DNA of 64,000 nucleotides from UBA7672 sp963784415 (GTDB lineage Bacteria > Pseudomonadota > Alphaproteobacteria > Caulobacterales > Hyphomonadaceae). Position numbers and translations under genes: made by a program. The stretch lies in assembly GCA_963784415.1 (NCBI GenBank), contig CAWARK010000011.1, positions 186,001-250,000 on the forward strand, in the 5' to 3' direction. Under the pieces are notes generated by a model. It searched no databases. It was not told the origin of the DNA and saw nothing but the letters and a program-made list of their open reading frames with translations. This document shows positions 16,346 through 27,843 of this stretch, piece by piece. Numbering within the stretch: the first letter of the stretch is position 1; each line of letters opens with the position of its first letter.

Positions 16346-17233
16346 TCAACGGTCTACAGCCGCTGGCTTGTCCTCGGCAAGCGCGGAAGGCGCCGGTCGC
16401 GGCCCCCGCAGCTTGGCCCGCACGACACGGCGCGGATCGGATTCGAGAATCTCGATGATCAGCCCGCGCGGATGCTCGATCGTCTCGCCGGTCTGCGGCA
16501 CGCGTCCGGCCAGCGCTGAAATGAGGCCGCCAAAGGTGTCGACCTCGTCCTCGAAATCCTCGACCTGCACAGGCAGCCCGGTTTCGCGCTCGACGTCGCC
16601 GACCTCCGCGAGGCCATCGACCTCCCACGTCGTCTTGCCGCGACGCAGGATGCGCGGGCGCGCCTCGTCGTGTTCATCCTCGATGTCGCCAACGATCTGT
16701 TCGACCAGATCCTCCAGGCAGACCATGCCCCCCGTGCCGCCATACTCATCCACCACGATGGCGATGTGGATGCGGCTCGACTGCATGCGGATCAGGAGGT
16801 CCGGCAGCGGCGTCGATTCCGGCACGTACATGATCTCGCGCAGCAATCGTTTCAGCGGGCGCGAGGCCAGCGTGTCGGCTGACCATCCCGCACGCACGCC
16901 TTCGGCGACAAGGTCCTTGATGTGGATGAAGCCCATCGGCTCGTCGAGCGAGTCGCCATAGACCGGCATGCGCGAGTGCGCTTCGGCCGCGAACTGCACC
17001 AGCACTTCGCCAAGCGAGGCGTCGATGTGCACGGCGGAAATATCGGCGCGCGAGGTCATCACGTCACGCACGGACGATGTCTCGAATTCCTTGAGGCGCA
17101 GGCGGATCGCCGCCTGCGTCGTCGGGGCAGCGCCCGGCGTCGGGGGCAGGTCCAGTTCTGCCTTGCCCGCAATCAGGCGTGCGAGGCGCGTGCGGAACGT
17201 GCCCCGCTGCGGAGGCTCTCCGTCGTTCGGCAT
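16346..17233 (-). CDS. CorC/HlyC-type CBS-domain protein
   Basis: 295 residues without membrane segments. Two CBS domains (VRDVMTSRADISAVHIDASLGEVLVQFAAEAHSRMPVYGDSLDEPMGFIHIKDLVAEG and the second with MQSSRIHIAIVVDEYGGTGGMVCLEDLVEQIVGDIEDEHDE) are followed by a CorC_HlyC domain (WEVDGLAEVGDVERETGLPV). The usual roles proposed are in Mg/Co efflux. It follows ybeY by 3 bp, the conserved order. Confidence 0.93.
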   Translation of the reverse strand: MPNDGEPPQRGTFRTRLARLIAGKAELDLPPTPGAAPTTQAAIRLRLKEFETSSVRDVMTSRADISAVHIDASLGEVLVQFAAEAHSRMPVYGDSLDEPMGFIHIKDLVAEGVRAGWSADTLASRPLKRLLREIMYVPESTPLPDLLIRMQSSRIHIAIVVDEYGGTGGMVCLEDLVEQIVGDIEDEHDEARPRILRRGKTTWEVDGLAEVGDVERETGLPVQVEDFEDEVDTFGGLISALAGRVPQTGETIEHPRGLIIEILESDPRRVVRAKLRGPRPAPSALAEDKPAAVDR

Positions 17234-17236
17234 GGT

Positions 17237-17734
17237 TCAGCCCTCCTCTTGCCCGCCGGCATAGGGGCCGGTGGCGTACGGGTCCGGCCAGCCAAGCCCG
17301 GCAAGAATGTCGGCTTCGAGAGGTTCCATTATCTTCGCATCTGCAGCTTCGATGTGATCATAGCCGAGGAGATGCAGGAAGCCATGAACGAGAAGGTGGC
17401 TGATATGACCATCGAAAGGCCTGTGCATCGCCTCGGCATCGCGCAGGGCCGTCTCGTAACCCACCGCCACATCGCCAAGGTATTGAGGTTGGCCCGGAAT
17501 TTCCGGCTGGTCAGAGGGGAAGGACAGCACGTCGGTCGGCTTGTCGATGCCGCGCCATTGCTTGTTGAGGGCGTGCATTTCGGCGTCATCGGTCAGCAGG
17601 ATCGCAATTTCCCCGCCGGTTTCCATCCGCACAGAAGCCAGCCCCAGCACGTGGGCGGCGAGGGCCTCGACGTCGCCCAGACCCTCCCAGCGCGGATCGG
17701 CGATGCGCAGATCTATCGAGAGCGGCTCGCTCAC
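17237..17734 (-). CDS. ybeY: Endoribonuclease YbeY, rRNA maturation factor
   Basis: 165 residues. The zinc-binding signature is present as HLLVHGFLHLLGYDHIEA (HGxLHLxGYDH). Upstream LLTDDAEMHALNKQWRGIDKPTDVLSFP is a second conserved block. It takes part in 16S rRNA 3' processing and ribosome quality control. It overlaps phoH by 4 bp, indicating translational coupling. Confidence 0.96.
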   Translation of the reverse strand: MSEPLSIDLRIADPRWEGLGDVEALAAHVLGLASVRMETGGEIAILLTDDAEMHALNKQWRGIDKPTDVLSFPSDQPEIPGQPQYLGDVAVGYETALRDAEAMHRPFDGHISHLLVHGFLHLLGYDHIEAADAKIMEPLEADILAGLGWPDPYATGPYAGGQEEG

Positions 17735-18728
17735 TTGCGCGAAGCCCCCTTCGCCGCGTCCTTGTCGTAGGCATCGATAATGCGGCCGACCAGCTCGTGG
17801 CGCACGACGTCGGCGCGGGTCAGTTCTTCCAGCGCTACGCCCTTCACGCCCTTGAGGATCGAGATGGCATGGGCAAGGCCCGACTTCACGCCGCCCGGCA
17901 GGTCGGTCTGCGAGGGGTCGCCCGTCACCACCATGCGCGAGCCACGGCCAAGGCGCGTCAGAACCATCTTCATCTGCGGCACGGTGGCGTTCTGCGCTTC
18001 GTCGATGATGACGAAGGCGTTCTTCAGCGTGCGCCCGCGCATGAAGGCCAGCGGCGCCACCTCGATCTCGCGGCGCTCCTTGCGGCGATCAACCTCCTGC
18101 GCGCCGAGACATTCATTGAGCGCGTCCCAGATCGGCAGCATGTAAGGATCGACTTTTTCTTCCAGCGCCCCCGGCAGAAAGCCGAGCTTCTCGCCCGCCT
18201 CCACTGCAGGCCGCGCCACGATCAGGCGATCGCGCTTGCCGGCTTTCAGCTCCGCTGCGCCAACTGCGACGGCGAGATAGGTCTTGCCCGTGCCCGCAGG
18301 CCCGACGCCGAACACGAGGCCCAGCTCGTCCTGCAGCAGTTTTGCGAGATAGCTTTTCTGCCCCGGCGTCTGCGCCATCACAGGCTTGCGCAGCCCCATG
18401 ATCGCATCGCCCGACGCCGCCGCCATGCCGTGACTGACCGTCAGGCTGATGGCCGCTTCCAGTTCCGCCGTCGAAGGCTCCGCGCCATTGGCGATGCGCT
18501 TCCCGAACGCCTGCAGCGCCTCGGCGGCAAGACGCGCGCCATCGCCATCGCCGGTCACGATGATCTCGCTGCCCTGGCTCTGGCTGTCGACCCGCACGCC
18601 ATCGTCGGCGAAAGCCTGTTCGAGGAATTGCAGATGCACGTGCGCGGGTCCGCACATGTCGCGCAGCAGCTTCTGGCTGGCGACCGGAACCGCGATGCGA
18701 TGCGCGCGTGGCGTCTTCGATTTGGCGC

Positions 18729-18732
<4 letters not shown>
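17731..18732 (-). CDS. phoH: PhoH-like ATPase
   Basis: 333 residues. The ATPase core has Walker A GPAGTGKTYLA, then RPAVEAGEKLGFLPGALEEKVDPYMLPIWDAL, Walker B FVIIDEAQNATVPQMKMVLTRLG and SRMVVTGDPSQTDLP, all typical of PhoH. It is probably an RNA-linked ATPase; the exact role is not settled. It overlaps miaB and ybeY by 4 bp each. Confidence 0.95.
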
Positions 18733-20130
<1,398 letters not shown>

Positions 20131-20135
20131 GCAGA

Positions 20136-20598
20136 TTACTTCTTCTCGTCCTCGTTCAGAGGAACGCCGTAGAGTTCGAGCCGGTGATCGACCAGCTTGT
20201 AGCCGAGCTTGCGCGCAATCTCGACCTGCAGTTTCTCGATCTCGTCGGACTGGAATTCGATCACGGCGCCGCTCTTGGCGTCGATCAGGTGATCGTGGTG
20301 CTCCTTCGGCGCTTCTTCATAGCGTGACCGGCCATCGCGGAAATCGTGACGCTCGATGATGCCGCTAATCCTCGAACAGCTTCACCGTACGATAGACGGT
20401 GGCCAGCGAGATGTTGGCGTCAACGGCGGCCGCGCGGCGGTGAAGCTCCTCGGCGTCCGGATGGTCGGCTGCTTCCGACAGGACGCGCGCGATGACGCGA
20501 CGCTGGTCCGTCATGCGCAGACCCTTCTCGATGCACTTCTGCTCGATCACGCTGATCTCCTTGTCGCCGTGGGGCGCATTCGTTCGCATGGCGCACAT
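20136..20598 (-). CDS. fur: Fur family ferric uptake regulator, frameshifted
   Basis: N-terminal half: IEQKCIEKGLRMTDQRRVIARVLSEAADHPDAEELHRRAAAVDANISLATVYRTVKLFED, the Fur winged helix. A stop then appears, but one extra T near 20370 restores GIIERHDFRDGRSRYEEAPKEHHDHLIDAKSGAVIEFQSDEIEKLQVEIARKLGYKLVDHRLELYG, with the metal-binding HHDH. The reconstructed length (about 150 residues) fits Fur or a close relative; Mur/Irr-type specificity cannot be decided. Start at 20598 or 20589. It lies between rimI and miaB. Confidence 0.88.
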
Positions 20599-20605
20599 AT
20601 GCTTG

Positions 20606-21077
20606 TCAGGCCGCGCCCTGTCCACTGTGAGCAGAGCCGACCGGACGAGACATGACCAGCGCGTCCACCACACCCTGCCTCGTCTTATAATAACCCTTCC
20701 GGACGCCGATTTCCACGAATCCCTCGGATTTATAGAGACTGAGAGCAGGAAGATTATTGCGCGCGGCCTCCAGAACCCAGCGTTCAAGCCCGCGCTCGAG
20801 CGCTTCAGCATCGAGCGCGCGGAAAATCTGCCGCCCCAGCCCGCCCCGGCGCGCCGCCGGATCCGTCGCAATCGTCAGAAGCTCGGCATCGGCGCCCGCC
20901 ATCAGCGCAAGACCGAATGCGACTGCCTCGCGTTCACGAAGAACAAGAACAGCCATGGCTTCCGGCCGCATCAGCCAAATCGCGAAGTCGTCGCGCGTCC
21001 AGCCATCCTCGAACGATGCGGTGTGCAGCCGGGACAGGTCGGCCGCATCCGCAACGGTTGCTGGACGCGAACGTCAT
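20606..21077 (-). CDS. rimI: Ribosomal-protein-alanine N-acetyltransferase RimI, frameshifted at the start
   Basis: A GNAT acetyltransferase. Body: DLSRLHTASFEDGWTRDDFAIWL, then ELLTIATDPAARRGGLGRQIFRAL (acetyl-CoA loop) and RWVLEAARNNLPALSLYKSEGFVEIGVRKGYYKT. The ATG at 21077 overlaps the tsaB stop (ATGA). One extra T near 21067 must be removed to join MT to SRPATVADAADL. The order tsaB-rimI-fur is common in the class. Function is well supported. Confidence 0.88.
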
Positions 21078-21724
21078 TGCCCTGCCGACTTTATCGGCGG
21101 CCGCATCGGCGTCGCATCCGGCTCACGCACGTAGACAGGACGCGGCGGCGGCAGGTCGCTGTCCGCCAGGCGTGAAGCAAACAGCGCCGCGGCGCGCGCC
21201 GACGGCGCGCCGACAACCTGCCGCGTTCCAAGATCGGGCAGGTCTGCAAGCCCGCCACAGACAGCGTCGGTTCCAGCAGCGAGCGCAGACAGCTCGTCTT
21301 CATTGGCCTCGAACGGTTCCGCCCCGCCTCTGCCCGCATCGATCAACTGGCCCCACCATGTCCGATGCGGCGGACGGCGCTTGGCCGGCAGCAGGCCGAG
21401 CACATAGCCAACAACCGGCATCCCATCGATAGCTTCAAGACTGGTGACGCCGACCGCCGGAATATCCAGCGACAGGGAAAGCCCACGCGCAAAAGCGACA
21501 CCGACACGCACGCCCGTGAACGAGCCCGGCCCCACAACGATCGCAACGCGATCGAGGTCCGCGAAGGCAATGCCCGCATCGACCATCAGTTTTTCAACGA
21601 CAGGCGCAAGCCGCGCGTCATGCCCCTGGTTCATCGGCTCCGACAGCGCGGCGACCACCACGCCATCGCGCACCAGCGCCGCCTCGCAGGCGTCGGCCAC
21701 CGTGTTGATGCCGAGCACAAGCAT
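21074..21724 (-). CDS. tsaB: tRNA threonylcarbamoyladenosine biosynthesis protein TsaB
   Basis: About 216 residues. LVLGINTVADACEAALVRDGVVVAALSEPMNQGHDARLAPVVEKLMVDAGIAFADLDRVAIVVGPGSFTGVRVGVAFARGL is the canonical TsaB/ASKHA-fold start. TsaB is the scaffold partner of TsaD in t6A37 formation. An open frame from 22117 fuses it to the nitroreductase tail, but that is a frameshift artefact. The ATG at 21724 shares its A with the true TGA of the upstream gene. Confidence 0.93.
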   Translation of the reverse strand: MLVLGINTVADACEAALVRDGVVVAALSEPMNQGHDARLAPVVEKLMVDAGIAFADLDRVAIVVGPGSFTGVRVGVAFARGLSLSLDIPAVGVTSLEAIDGMPVVGYVLGLLPAKRRPPHRTWWGQLIDAGRGGAEPFEANEDELSALAAGTDAVCGGLADLPDLGTRQVVGAPSARAAALFASRLADSDLPPPRPVYVREPDATPMRPPIKSAGQ

Positions 21725-22328
21725 CAGAGAATCCGGCAGGCTTCGTCGAAATCCAGTCGCGGCGCGCGCGGACGCAGGCGCGTGTCGTCGCCATGGCCGA
21801 TATTGCAGAGGAAGCTGGAGCGCCACGACTTCATCACCGGATCGGACGAGAAAGAATTCCGCGTCGACGCCCGCGCGATTGAACCCGCCCATCGGCCCGC
21901 AATCGAGGCCGAGCGAGCGCGCCGCGATCATCAGATAGGCGCCCTGCAGGGTGCCGCTCTGGATTGCGTTCCACTCGGCATTCTTCGGATCGGCGAACCA
22001 GTCCTTCGCATTCGGCGCGTGCGGGATCAGCTTGCCGAGATGATCCGCGAAATCGAGATCGTAGGCGACGATGGCGGTCCACGGCGCCGGCTTCGGTCTG
22101 CTTGCGGTTGCCTTCATCGAGATGCGGCATCAGCCGCGCTTTCGCCTCCGCCGAGCGCACGAACATGAAGCGCCCGGGGCAGATGTTCGACGCCGTCGGC
22201 GGCAGCTTCAGCAGGTCATAGGTCGCGCGGATCAGGACTTCCGGCGTTTCTTCTTCGGTCCAGCCGCGCCGCGTGCGGGCCGTGCGGAAAAGCTGGTCGA
22301 GTGCTGCGTCCCCGATCGGCTTGCCCAT
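21724..22328 (-). CDS. Nitroreductase family protein (RutE/HadB-like), two frameshifts
   Basis: An FMN-dependent oxidoreductase. N-terminus: ALDQLFRTARTRRGWTEEETPEVLIRATYDLLKLPPTASNICPGRFMFVRS. After a shift near 22090: PWTAIVAYDLDFADHLGKLIPHAPNAKDWF and GAYLMIAARSLGLDCGPMGGFN. After a shift near 21845: SSDPVMKSWRSSFLCNIGHGDDTRLRPRAPRLDFDEACRIL, then TGA. This end matches the RutE/malonic semialdehyde reductase type. The start ATG overlaps the nfu stop. Confidence 0.82.
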
Positions 22329-22910
22329 CAGGCCGCCGCCTCGACGGCCGTAACCTCCGGCACGTAGTGGCGCAGCAGGTTCTCGACGCCCTGCTTCAGC
22401 GTCAGCGCCGAAGACGGACAGCCCGAGCAGGCGCCGCGCATGGAGAGATGCACGATGCCGGTGTCGACATCGAAGCGGCGGAACACGATGTCGCCGCCAT
22501 CATTGGCCACCGCCGGGCCGTACCCGCGTGGCAATCAGTTCCTTGATCTCGGCGACGATCTCGGCGGTCTCGCCTTCGTAGACGGTGTCGTCCTCATCGA
22601 CCGGCGCTTGGGCGCCCGGAGCGGCGTCGGCCAGCAGGGGCGCGCCCGACACGAAGTGATCCATGATCGCGGCCAGCGCCTGCGGCTTCACAACGGCCCA
22701 GTCGGCGTCCTCCGACTTGGTGATCGAGACGAAGTCGGAGCCGAAGAACACACCGCTCACCCCGTTCACGCCGAACAGGGCGGAGGCCAGGGGCGACGCC
22801 ACGGCCTCGTCCCGGCTGGCGAATTCATAGGGCGTGGCCGGCGAAACATCCCGCCCGGGCAGGAATTTCAGGGTGGCCGGGTTCGGGGTGGTCTGGGTCT
22901 GGATGAACAT
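22328..22910 (-). CDS. NifU family (Nfu) iron-sulfur scaffold protein, frameshifted
   Basis: N-terminal Nfu_N domain: MFIQTQTTPNPATLKFLPGRDV, SPLASALFGVNGVSGVFFGSDFVSITK. C-terminal NifU domain with the CxxC motif: LSMRGACSGCPSSALTLKQGVENLLRHYVPEV. The two lie in different frames; one extra G near 22520 separates IATRVRP from AVANDGGDIVF. The protein delivers Fe-S clusters to targets. Most likely one intact gene in reality. Confidence 0.9.
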
Positions 22911-22979
22911 GGGGAACTGCCTGTTGCTGACCCGTAGATGGCCCCGGACGGGGCCTGACGCAATCGGGCTCGCCCGCTC

Positions 22980-23483
22980 TTAACCCGGCATGCCGCCGAT
23001 TTCCTTGAGCTGCTCGTCCGTCAGGTTCCCCGGAATGACCGTTACCGCGATCGGGCGGTTCGCCACCGGCTTGCCCTTGGCAAGGCGCGAGACCAGCGGA
23101 CCCGGCCGAAATCCCGTCGCCGCCGCCAGGATCAACGTCTTGATCGCAAGGTCCTTCTTCACCAGCGCCCGGATGGCGTCGACCGGCTCGTCCTCGCTGA
23201 TCACGATTTCAGCCTTGATGCCGACCTTGCTCTCGATGATGTCGACATGCTGGATCGCCTTGAGCCGGGCGGAATCGATGGCGTCCTGGCTGATATCCTT
23301 GTCGAGCCCGACCCAGCCGCCAAGCCCCGGCACGCGCGCGCACCGCAGGACGACGACCCCGGCGCCAACGGCTTTCGCCCGCATTCCGGCAAACAGCATC
23401 GCGCTGATGCATTCCTCGGTCTCGTCAGACACGGCCAGGAATTTGCGTGACAGATCTGTCATGAGCTGAGGTGGCGCTTTCAC
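22980..23483 (-). CDS. Universal stress protein family
   Basis: About 160 residues, with a likely start at MTDLSRKFLAVSD (23462) rather than the upstream Met. USP-fold elements: KFLAVSDETEECISAMLFAGMRAKAVGAGVVVLRC and, near the end, KTLILAAATGFRPGPLVSRLAKGKPVANRPIAVTVIPG. The usual ATP-binding G-2x-G-9x-G-S/T motif is not clear. It lies upstream of nfu on the same strand. Confidence 0.75.
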   Translation of the reverse strand: MKAPPQLMTDLSRKFLAVSDETEECISAMLFAGMRAKAVGAGVVVLRCARVPGLGGWVGLDKDISQDAIDSARLKAIQHVDIIESKVGIKAEIVISEDEPVDAIRALVKKDLAIKTLILAAATGFRPGPLVSRLAKGKPVANRPIAVTVIPGNLTDEQLKEIGGMPG

Positions 23484-23519
23484 GTCGTTGAGGTCAAGCC
23501 TGACGCGACGTTGCGCCGA

Positions 23520-24604
23520 TTACCGCGAAGCGCCCGTACCCGCCGCCGGCGCAACCGCTGGCAGGGAGGCTTTCACCAGGTCGCTGAACGCCTTGGTGGC
23601 CGTCTCGGCGCGCGCGATCAGATAGCTCATCGCGGCGGGATGGTTGCCCCAGAGCGATCCGTCGGGATCGCCGTTCAGCACCACGAGCGGATGGAATTCG
23701 GCGACCGCTTTCCAGGCCGACTGCGCTGCATCGCGCGCCTTCGAAAGCTCGACGCTTTCAGGCCATTTCAGCGAGTCGAGCATGAGGAAGGCGACCGTCG
23801 CGCGGCCCTTGGCGGCGTAGACGGCGCGAGTCGCCTCTTCGTCCATCGGGCTGCCGCCGATGGCGCTGGTGGAGGCGATGACAGCCTGCTGGCTCGTCGT
23901 CGCCCACGTGCCCAACAGCGCGAGTTCGTCGGAGACCTGTTTGGCCGAGATGTCGGTCGCAACATCATGGCGACGCATCCGGCGATCGAAATTGAGGAGC
24001 GCGTCACGCGCGGCGCGCAGCTGCACGCCGGTCGAATCTTCCTTCACCAGCCGCGCGGCGGCTTCTAGATCGGCGTCCGTCCTGCCGGCCACGGCCGCTT
24101 GCACGGTCGCGAGCTTCAGCACGTCGCCGAGGCTGCCAGCCATGGCAGACTGATACGCAGGCTTTGCGGTAAGACGCGCCATCGGCTCCCAGGCTTCCGC
24201 ATCGGAGGCCCAGCCGAGCTGGCTGAAATGCTGTTCGAGCAGGGTCGAGACGCCGCCGACCCAGGGGGCCGCCCAGTCAGCGCGGTTGACCAGTTTTTCC
24301 AGATCGCGGTCGCCGACATCGCTCGCAGCGATCGTCATGACCGGATAGGCGCCGAGCAGGCCGACGATCACCACGGTGTTGAACCAGAAGCGAACGTGCT
24401 GGCCGAATGTCTTGTGGGTCGCGAATTCTTCGGCGTGCTCGTCATGCACAGTCGTCGGCATCGACAACATCTGCCTCGATGATGTCGGACGGACGCGCTT
24501 TCGCGGGTGCGCAGCGGGAACGGGCGATCGATCTCGGTGACGGGTTCCGCCACCGGGTCTGCTTCGACCACGACCATGTCGCGGCGGAGTTTGAGTACAG
24601 ACAT
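23520..24604 (-). CDS. Hypothetical membrane-anchored protein, frameshifted
   Basis: The downstream frame gives HDEHAEEFATHKTFGQHVRFWFNTVVIVGLLGAYPVMTIAASD, one membrane segment, then about 270 mostly helical, periplasmic residues. The likely N-terminus MSVLKLRRDMVVVEADPVAEPVTEIDRPFPL begins at 24604 in another frame, joined through ARPSDIIEADVVDADDC, so two indels lie between about 24460 and 24540. I do not recognise the family. Confidence 0.55.
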
Positions 24605-24692
24605 GCCCAGCCCCAGCTAGCGGCAAATCGAACCCTGACCGGGCCCGTCGTTAACCTCAACCCAATAATCGTTTATGTGACGTTACCAGCTG

Positions 24693-25106
24693 CTATTTGG
24701 CCGCGGCTTCATCTGTGAACGAAATAGTCTCAGTCCGACCCGATTCTAGCGTGATTTGAATCGGAAATGTGGCATTCGCCTGCCTGGGGACAGGCGTGAA
24801 CACCATGACGTGGAGGCCGCCAGGACCGAATGTCACGGTTTTTCCGGCGGGTAGCTCGACCTGGTCGAGTTTCTGCATCGTGGCCATGCCGCCTGTCGTA
24901 CTGGACCCGTGAATTTCCACCGACTGCGCATCCGGCGAAGAGATCCCGACAATGCGGTCATTGGCCGCCGACGTGATCGAAAAATAGGCGACGCCCGGCG
25001 CCCCGTCGACGAGTGGCGCCCGGTAGTGGGCGCCCTCGACCTTGAGGCCGGCGCCCTGTCCGCAAGCGGCCAGCAAGAGCGCGAAGAGTCCGATCAGTCG
25101 TTTCAT
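24693..25106 (-). CDS. PCu(A)C-type copper chaperone lipoprotein
   Basis: 137 residues with a lipobox (LLLAACG). The copper site is present in the expected spacing: EIHGSSTTGGMATM and later GGLHVMVF, the H-Mx-HxM pattern of PCu(A)C/DUF461. Such proteins deliver Cu to cytochrome oxidase in the periplasm. No Sco gene is adjacent. Confidence 0.85.
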   Translation of the reverse strand: MKRLIGLFALLLAACGQGAGLKVEGAHYRAPLVDGAPGVAYFSITSAANDRIVGISSPDAQSVEIHGSSTTGGMATMQKLDQVELPAGKTVTFGPGGLHVMVFTPVPRQANATFPIQITLESGRTETISFTDEAAAK

Positions 25107-25119
25107 AGCGTTCTCCGGA

Positions 25120-26158
25120 TCAAGGCCGCCAGAAACCGATCACCTTGCGGACCTCGTCCATCACCGGCGCTGCGATCGCATTGGCGCGCTCGCCGCCCGC
25201 CTTCAGGACGCGATCGACTTCGCCCGGATCGTTCATCAGCCGGCGCATCTTGTCCGCCACGGGCCCGAGCTTGGCGACGGCGAGATCGGCCAGCGCCGGC
25301 TTGAACTTGCCGAAGCCGATGGCCGCCGAATTCATCCAGCACCTGTTGCTCGGTCTGTCCGTTCAGCACCGCGTAGATGCCAACAAGGTTCGCAGCCTCG
25401 GCGCGGCCTTCAAGGCCCTTCATCTCGGACGGCAGCAGGTCTGAATCGCTGGTGGCGCGTTTGATCTTCTTCGAAATGTCGTCCGCAGTATCGAGCAGGT
25501 TGATCCGCGAGGCGTCGGACGGATCCGACTTCGACATCTTCTTCGTGCCGTCCTTGAGCGACATGATGCGCGCGCCCGGCCCCTGATAGATCGGCTCGGG
25601 CAGCGGGAAGAAGCCCGGCGCGTTGAAATCGCGATTGAACTTGCCGGCGATGTCGCGGCTGAGTTCGAGATGCTGCTTCTGGTCCTCGCCCACCGGCACG
25701 TGCGTCGCCTTGTAAGCCAGAATGTCGGCGGCCTGCAGCACGGGATAGTCGAACAGGCCGACGGAAATGTTCTCCGCATCCTTGCCCGACGACTTGTCCT
25801 TGAACTGCGTCATGCGCTCGACCCAGCCCATGCGCGCGACACAGTTGAAGATCCAGCCGAGTTCCGAATGCGCCAGCACGGAGGATTGCGCAAAGATGAT
25901 CGATTTTTCGGGATCGACGCCGGCCGCAAGATAGGCCGCGGCGATCTCGCGCGTTTGCGCTGCCAGCAGTTTCGGATCCTGCGGCACGGTGATGGCGTGC
26001 AGGTCGACGACACAGAAGATGCAGGGATAATCGTCCTGCATCGCGACGAACTTCACCAGCGCGCCGAGATAATTCCCAAGGTGCAGGCTTCCCGAAGGCT
26101 GCACGCCCGAGAACACGCGCTTCGGGCCGGAATATTCGACGGGTTTCTGCTCGGTCAT
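25120..26158 (-). CDS. trpS: Tryptophanyl-tRNA synthetase, frameshifted near the C-terminus
   Basis: A class I synthetase charging tRNA-Trp. RVFSGVQPSGSLHLGNYLGAL carries the HIGH-like motif and GTKKMSKSDPSD the KMSKS loop. One indel near 25325 shifts the last 70 residues: EQQVLDEFGG in one frame, then IGFGKFKPALADLAVAKLGPVADKMRRLMNDPGEVDRVLKAGGERANAIAAPVMDEVRKVIGF in the next. The start is MTEQKPVEYSG at 26158. It must be functional in the cell, so the shift is almost certainly a sequence error. Confidence 0.95.
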
Positions 26159-26224
26159 GGCCGGGGACTTATCAGGCGGCACGGCGATACGGCAAGGCAG
26201 GTCGGCGTAGCGGGCGGACTTGCC

Positions 26225-27826
26225 TCAGCCCTCGCCGCCCGGCGCATCGCCGATCGGTACGCCCGGGATGCCCCTGTCGCGCCGCATGGCGTGGCGCAGC
26301 TCGCCCACCGTCACGGCGCGGAAGATGAAGGCGCAGAGCATGAAGATGACCAGGCCGACGAAGGTGACGACGACCGACGCCAGCTCCTTCTTCCACAAGA
26401 GGTGCTTAAGCATCGAATAGTTGAAGGCGCACCACGCGACGAACGCGCCCATCGCGATGCTCGCCAACCCCATCCGCGCCAGACGCGACCAGGCGCGCGC
26501 ACTCACCTTGTAGATGCCGTCCTTGGCCAGCGAGCCCGCAAGCATGAAGACGTTGAGCCAGCCCGCGATGCTGGTTGCGATCGCCAGGCCCACGGCGCCG
26601 TCGACACCCATCGTGGGCAGCCAGAACCACAGCCCGGCGCCGAGGACGATGTTGAGGACCACCGAGATCAGCGAGAAGGTCGCTGGCGTTTTCGTGCGGT
26701 GGCGCGCGAAGAAGGGCGGCATCAGCACTTTCGCCAGCACGAAGGCCGGCACGCCCCATGCGAATTGGCGCAGCACTTCGGCCGTGCGCACCGCGTCCTG
26801 CGCCCTGAACTCGCCGCGCGTCATCAGGCCGTCGACGAGGAAGAACGGCATGATGAGCAGCGCCAGCGCCGCCGGAAGGGTAAAAGCCATCGACAGCACG
26901 ATGCCGTCATCCATCGAGCCCGTGGCAGCCTTCTCGTCGTTCACGGCAAAGTGGCGCGACAGGCGCGGCACCAGCGCCATCCCGACCGCGACGCCAATGA
27001 TGCCGATGGGCAGCTGGTAGAGCCGGTCGGCGTTGTAGAGCACGCTGGAGGCGCCGGGGTCCGTGCCCGTCAGCACGTTGGAGACGGCGCTGTTGATCTG
27101 CACCGCCCCGCCCGCCACGGCGCCGGGAATGGCCAGCGCCAGGACGCGCTTCACCGTGTCGCTCAGCACGGGCATGCCGATGCGAATGTTGAGCCCCAGC
27201 CTTTTCACCCCCCACCACAGCATCGCGCACTGGAGCACGCCCGCCAGCGTTACCGCCGCCGACGTCCAGTAGGCTGCGGTCACCTGATCCTTCACCATCA
27301 GAAGCGGCGCCAGCGTCACGACGTTGAGCAGGATCGGCGCACCGGACGAGAGCGCGAATTTCTCCTTGGTGTTGAGCACGCCTGACAGAAGCGAGGCGAG
27401 CGTCATGCAGGCAAGATAGGGCGTGGTGATCTGCGTCATCAGCACGGCCATCTGCATCGTGCCGGGGTCGGCCTTGTAGGCTGACAGGATCACCTGCATC
27501 AGCCACGGCATGCCGACCTCGAGCGCGATCGACAGCAGCACGACGACCATCATGATAAAGGCCAGCGCCTGCGAGGCGGCCTTCTCCGCCGCCTCCTTGC
27601 CCTCGGTCTGCAGCGTCTTGGCGAAGACGGGCACAAAGGCCTGTGCGAAGGCCCCTTCTGCAAAGAGCCGGCGGAACAGGTTAGGAAGCCACAGCGCCTT
27701 CGTCCACGCGTCCATCACGGGGCCCTGGCCGAAACGATTGGCCAGCTCCATGTCGCGCCAGAAGCCGAACACCCGGCTGCCCAGCGTGTAGAAGGTCTGC
27801 ACGATGACGTTGCGCGCAAGAGACAT
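26225..27826 (-). CDS. murJ: Lipid II flippase MurJ
   Basis: 533 residues with about fourteen membrane segments. The start MSLARNVIVQTFYTLGSRVFGFWRDMELANRFGQGPVMDAWTKALWLPNLFRRLFAEGAFAQAFVPVFAK is the classical MviN/MurJ N-terminus. It flips the peptidoglycan precursor lipid II across the inner membrane. It follows glnD by 17 bp, the conserved alphaproteobacterial arrangement. Confidence 0.96.
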   Translation of the reverse strand: MSLARNVIVQTFYTLGSRVFGFWRDMELANRFGQGPVMDAWTKALWLPNLFRRLFAEGAFAQAFVPVFAKTLQTEGKEAAEKAASQALAFIMMVVVLLSIALEVGMPWLMQVILSAYKADPGTMQMAVLMTQITTPYLACMTLASLLSGVLNTKEKFALSSGAPILLNVVTLAPLLMVKDQVTAAYWTSAAVTLAGVLQCAMLWWGVKRLGLNIRIGMPVLSDTVKRVLALAIPGAVAGGAVQINSAVSNVLTGTDPGASSVLYNADRLYQLPIGIIGVAVGMALVPRLSRHFAVNDEKAATGSMDDGIVLSMAFTLPAALALLIMPFFLVDGLMTRGEFRAQDAVRTAEVLRQFAWGVPAFVLAKVLMPPFFARHRTKTPATFSLISVVLNIVLGAGLWFWLPTMGVDGAVGLAIATSIAGWLNVFMLAGSLAKDGIYKVSARAWSRLARMGLASIAMGAFVAWCAFNYSMLKHLLWKKELASVVVTFVGLVIFMLCAFIFRAVTVGELRHAMRRDRGIPGVPIGDAPGGEG

Positions 27827-27843
27827 GCGGGGCTGTTTCCGGT

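Noticed and set aside
21074..22117. A nitroreductase-TsaB fusion protein
   Set aside because: The open frame joins the tail of one gene to tsaB only because of a frameshift near 21845. The correct nitroreductase end (FLCNIGHGDD...CRIL, stop at 21724-21726) lies in another frame and overlaps the tsaB ATG.
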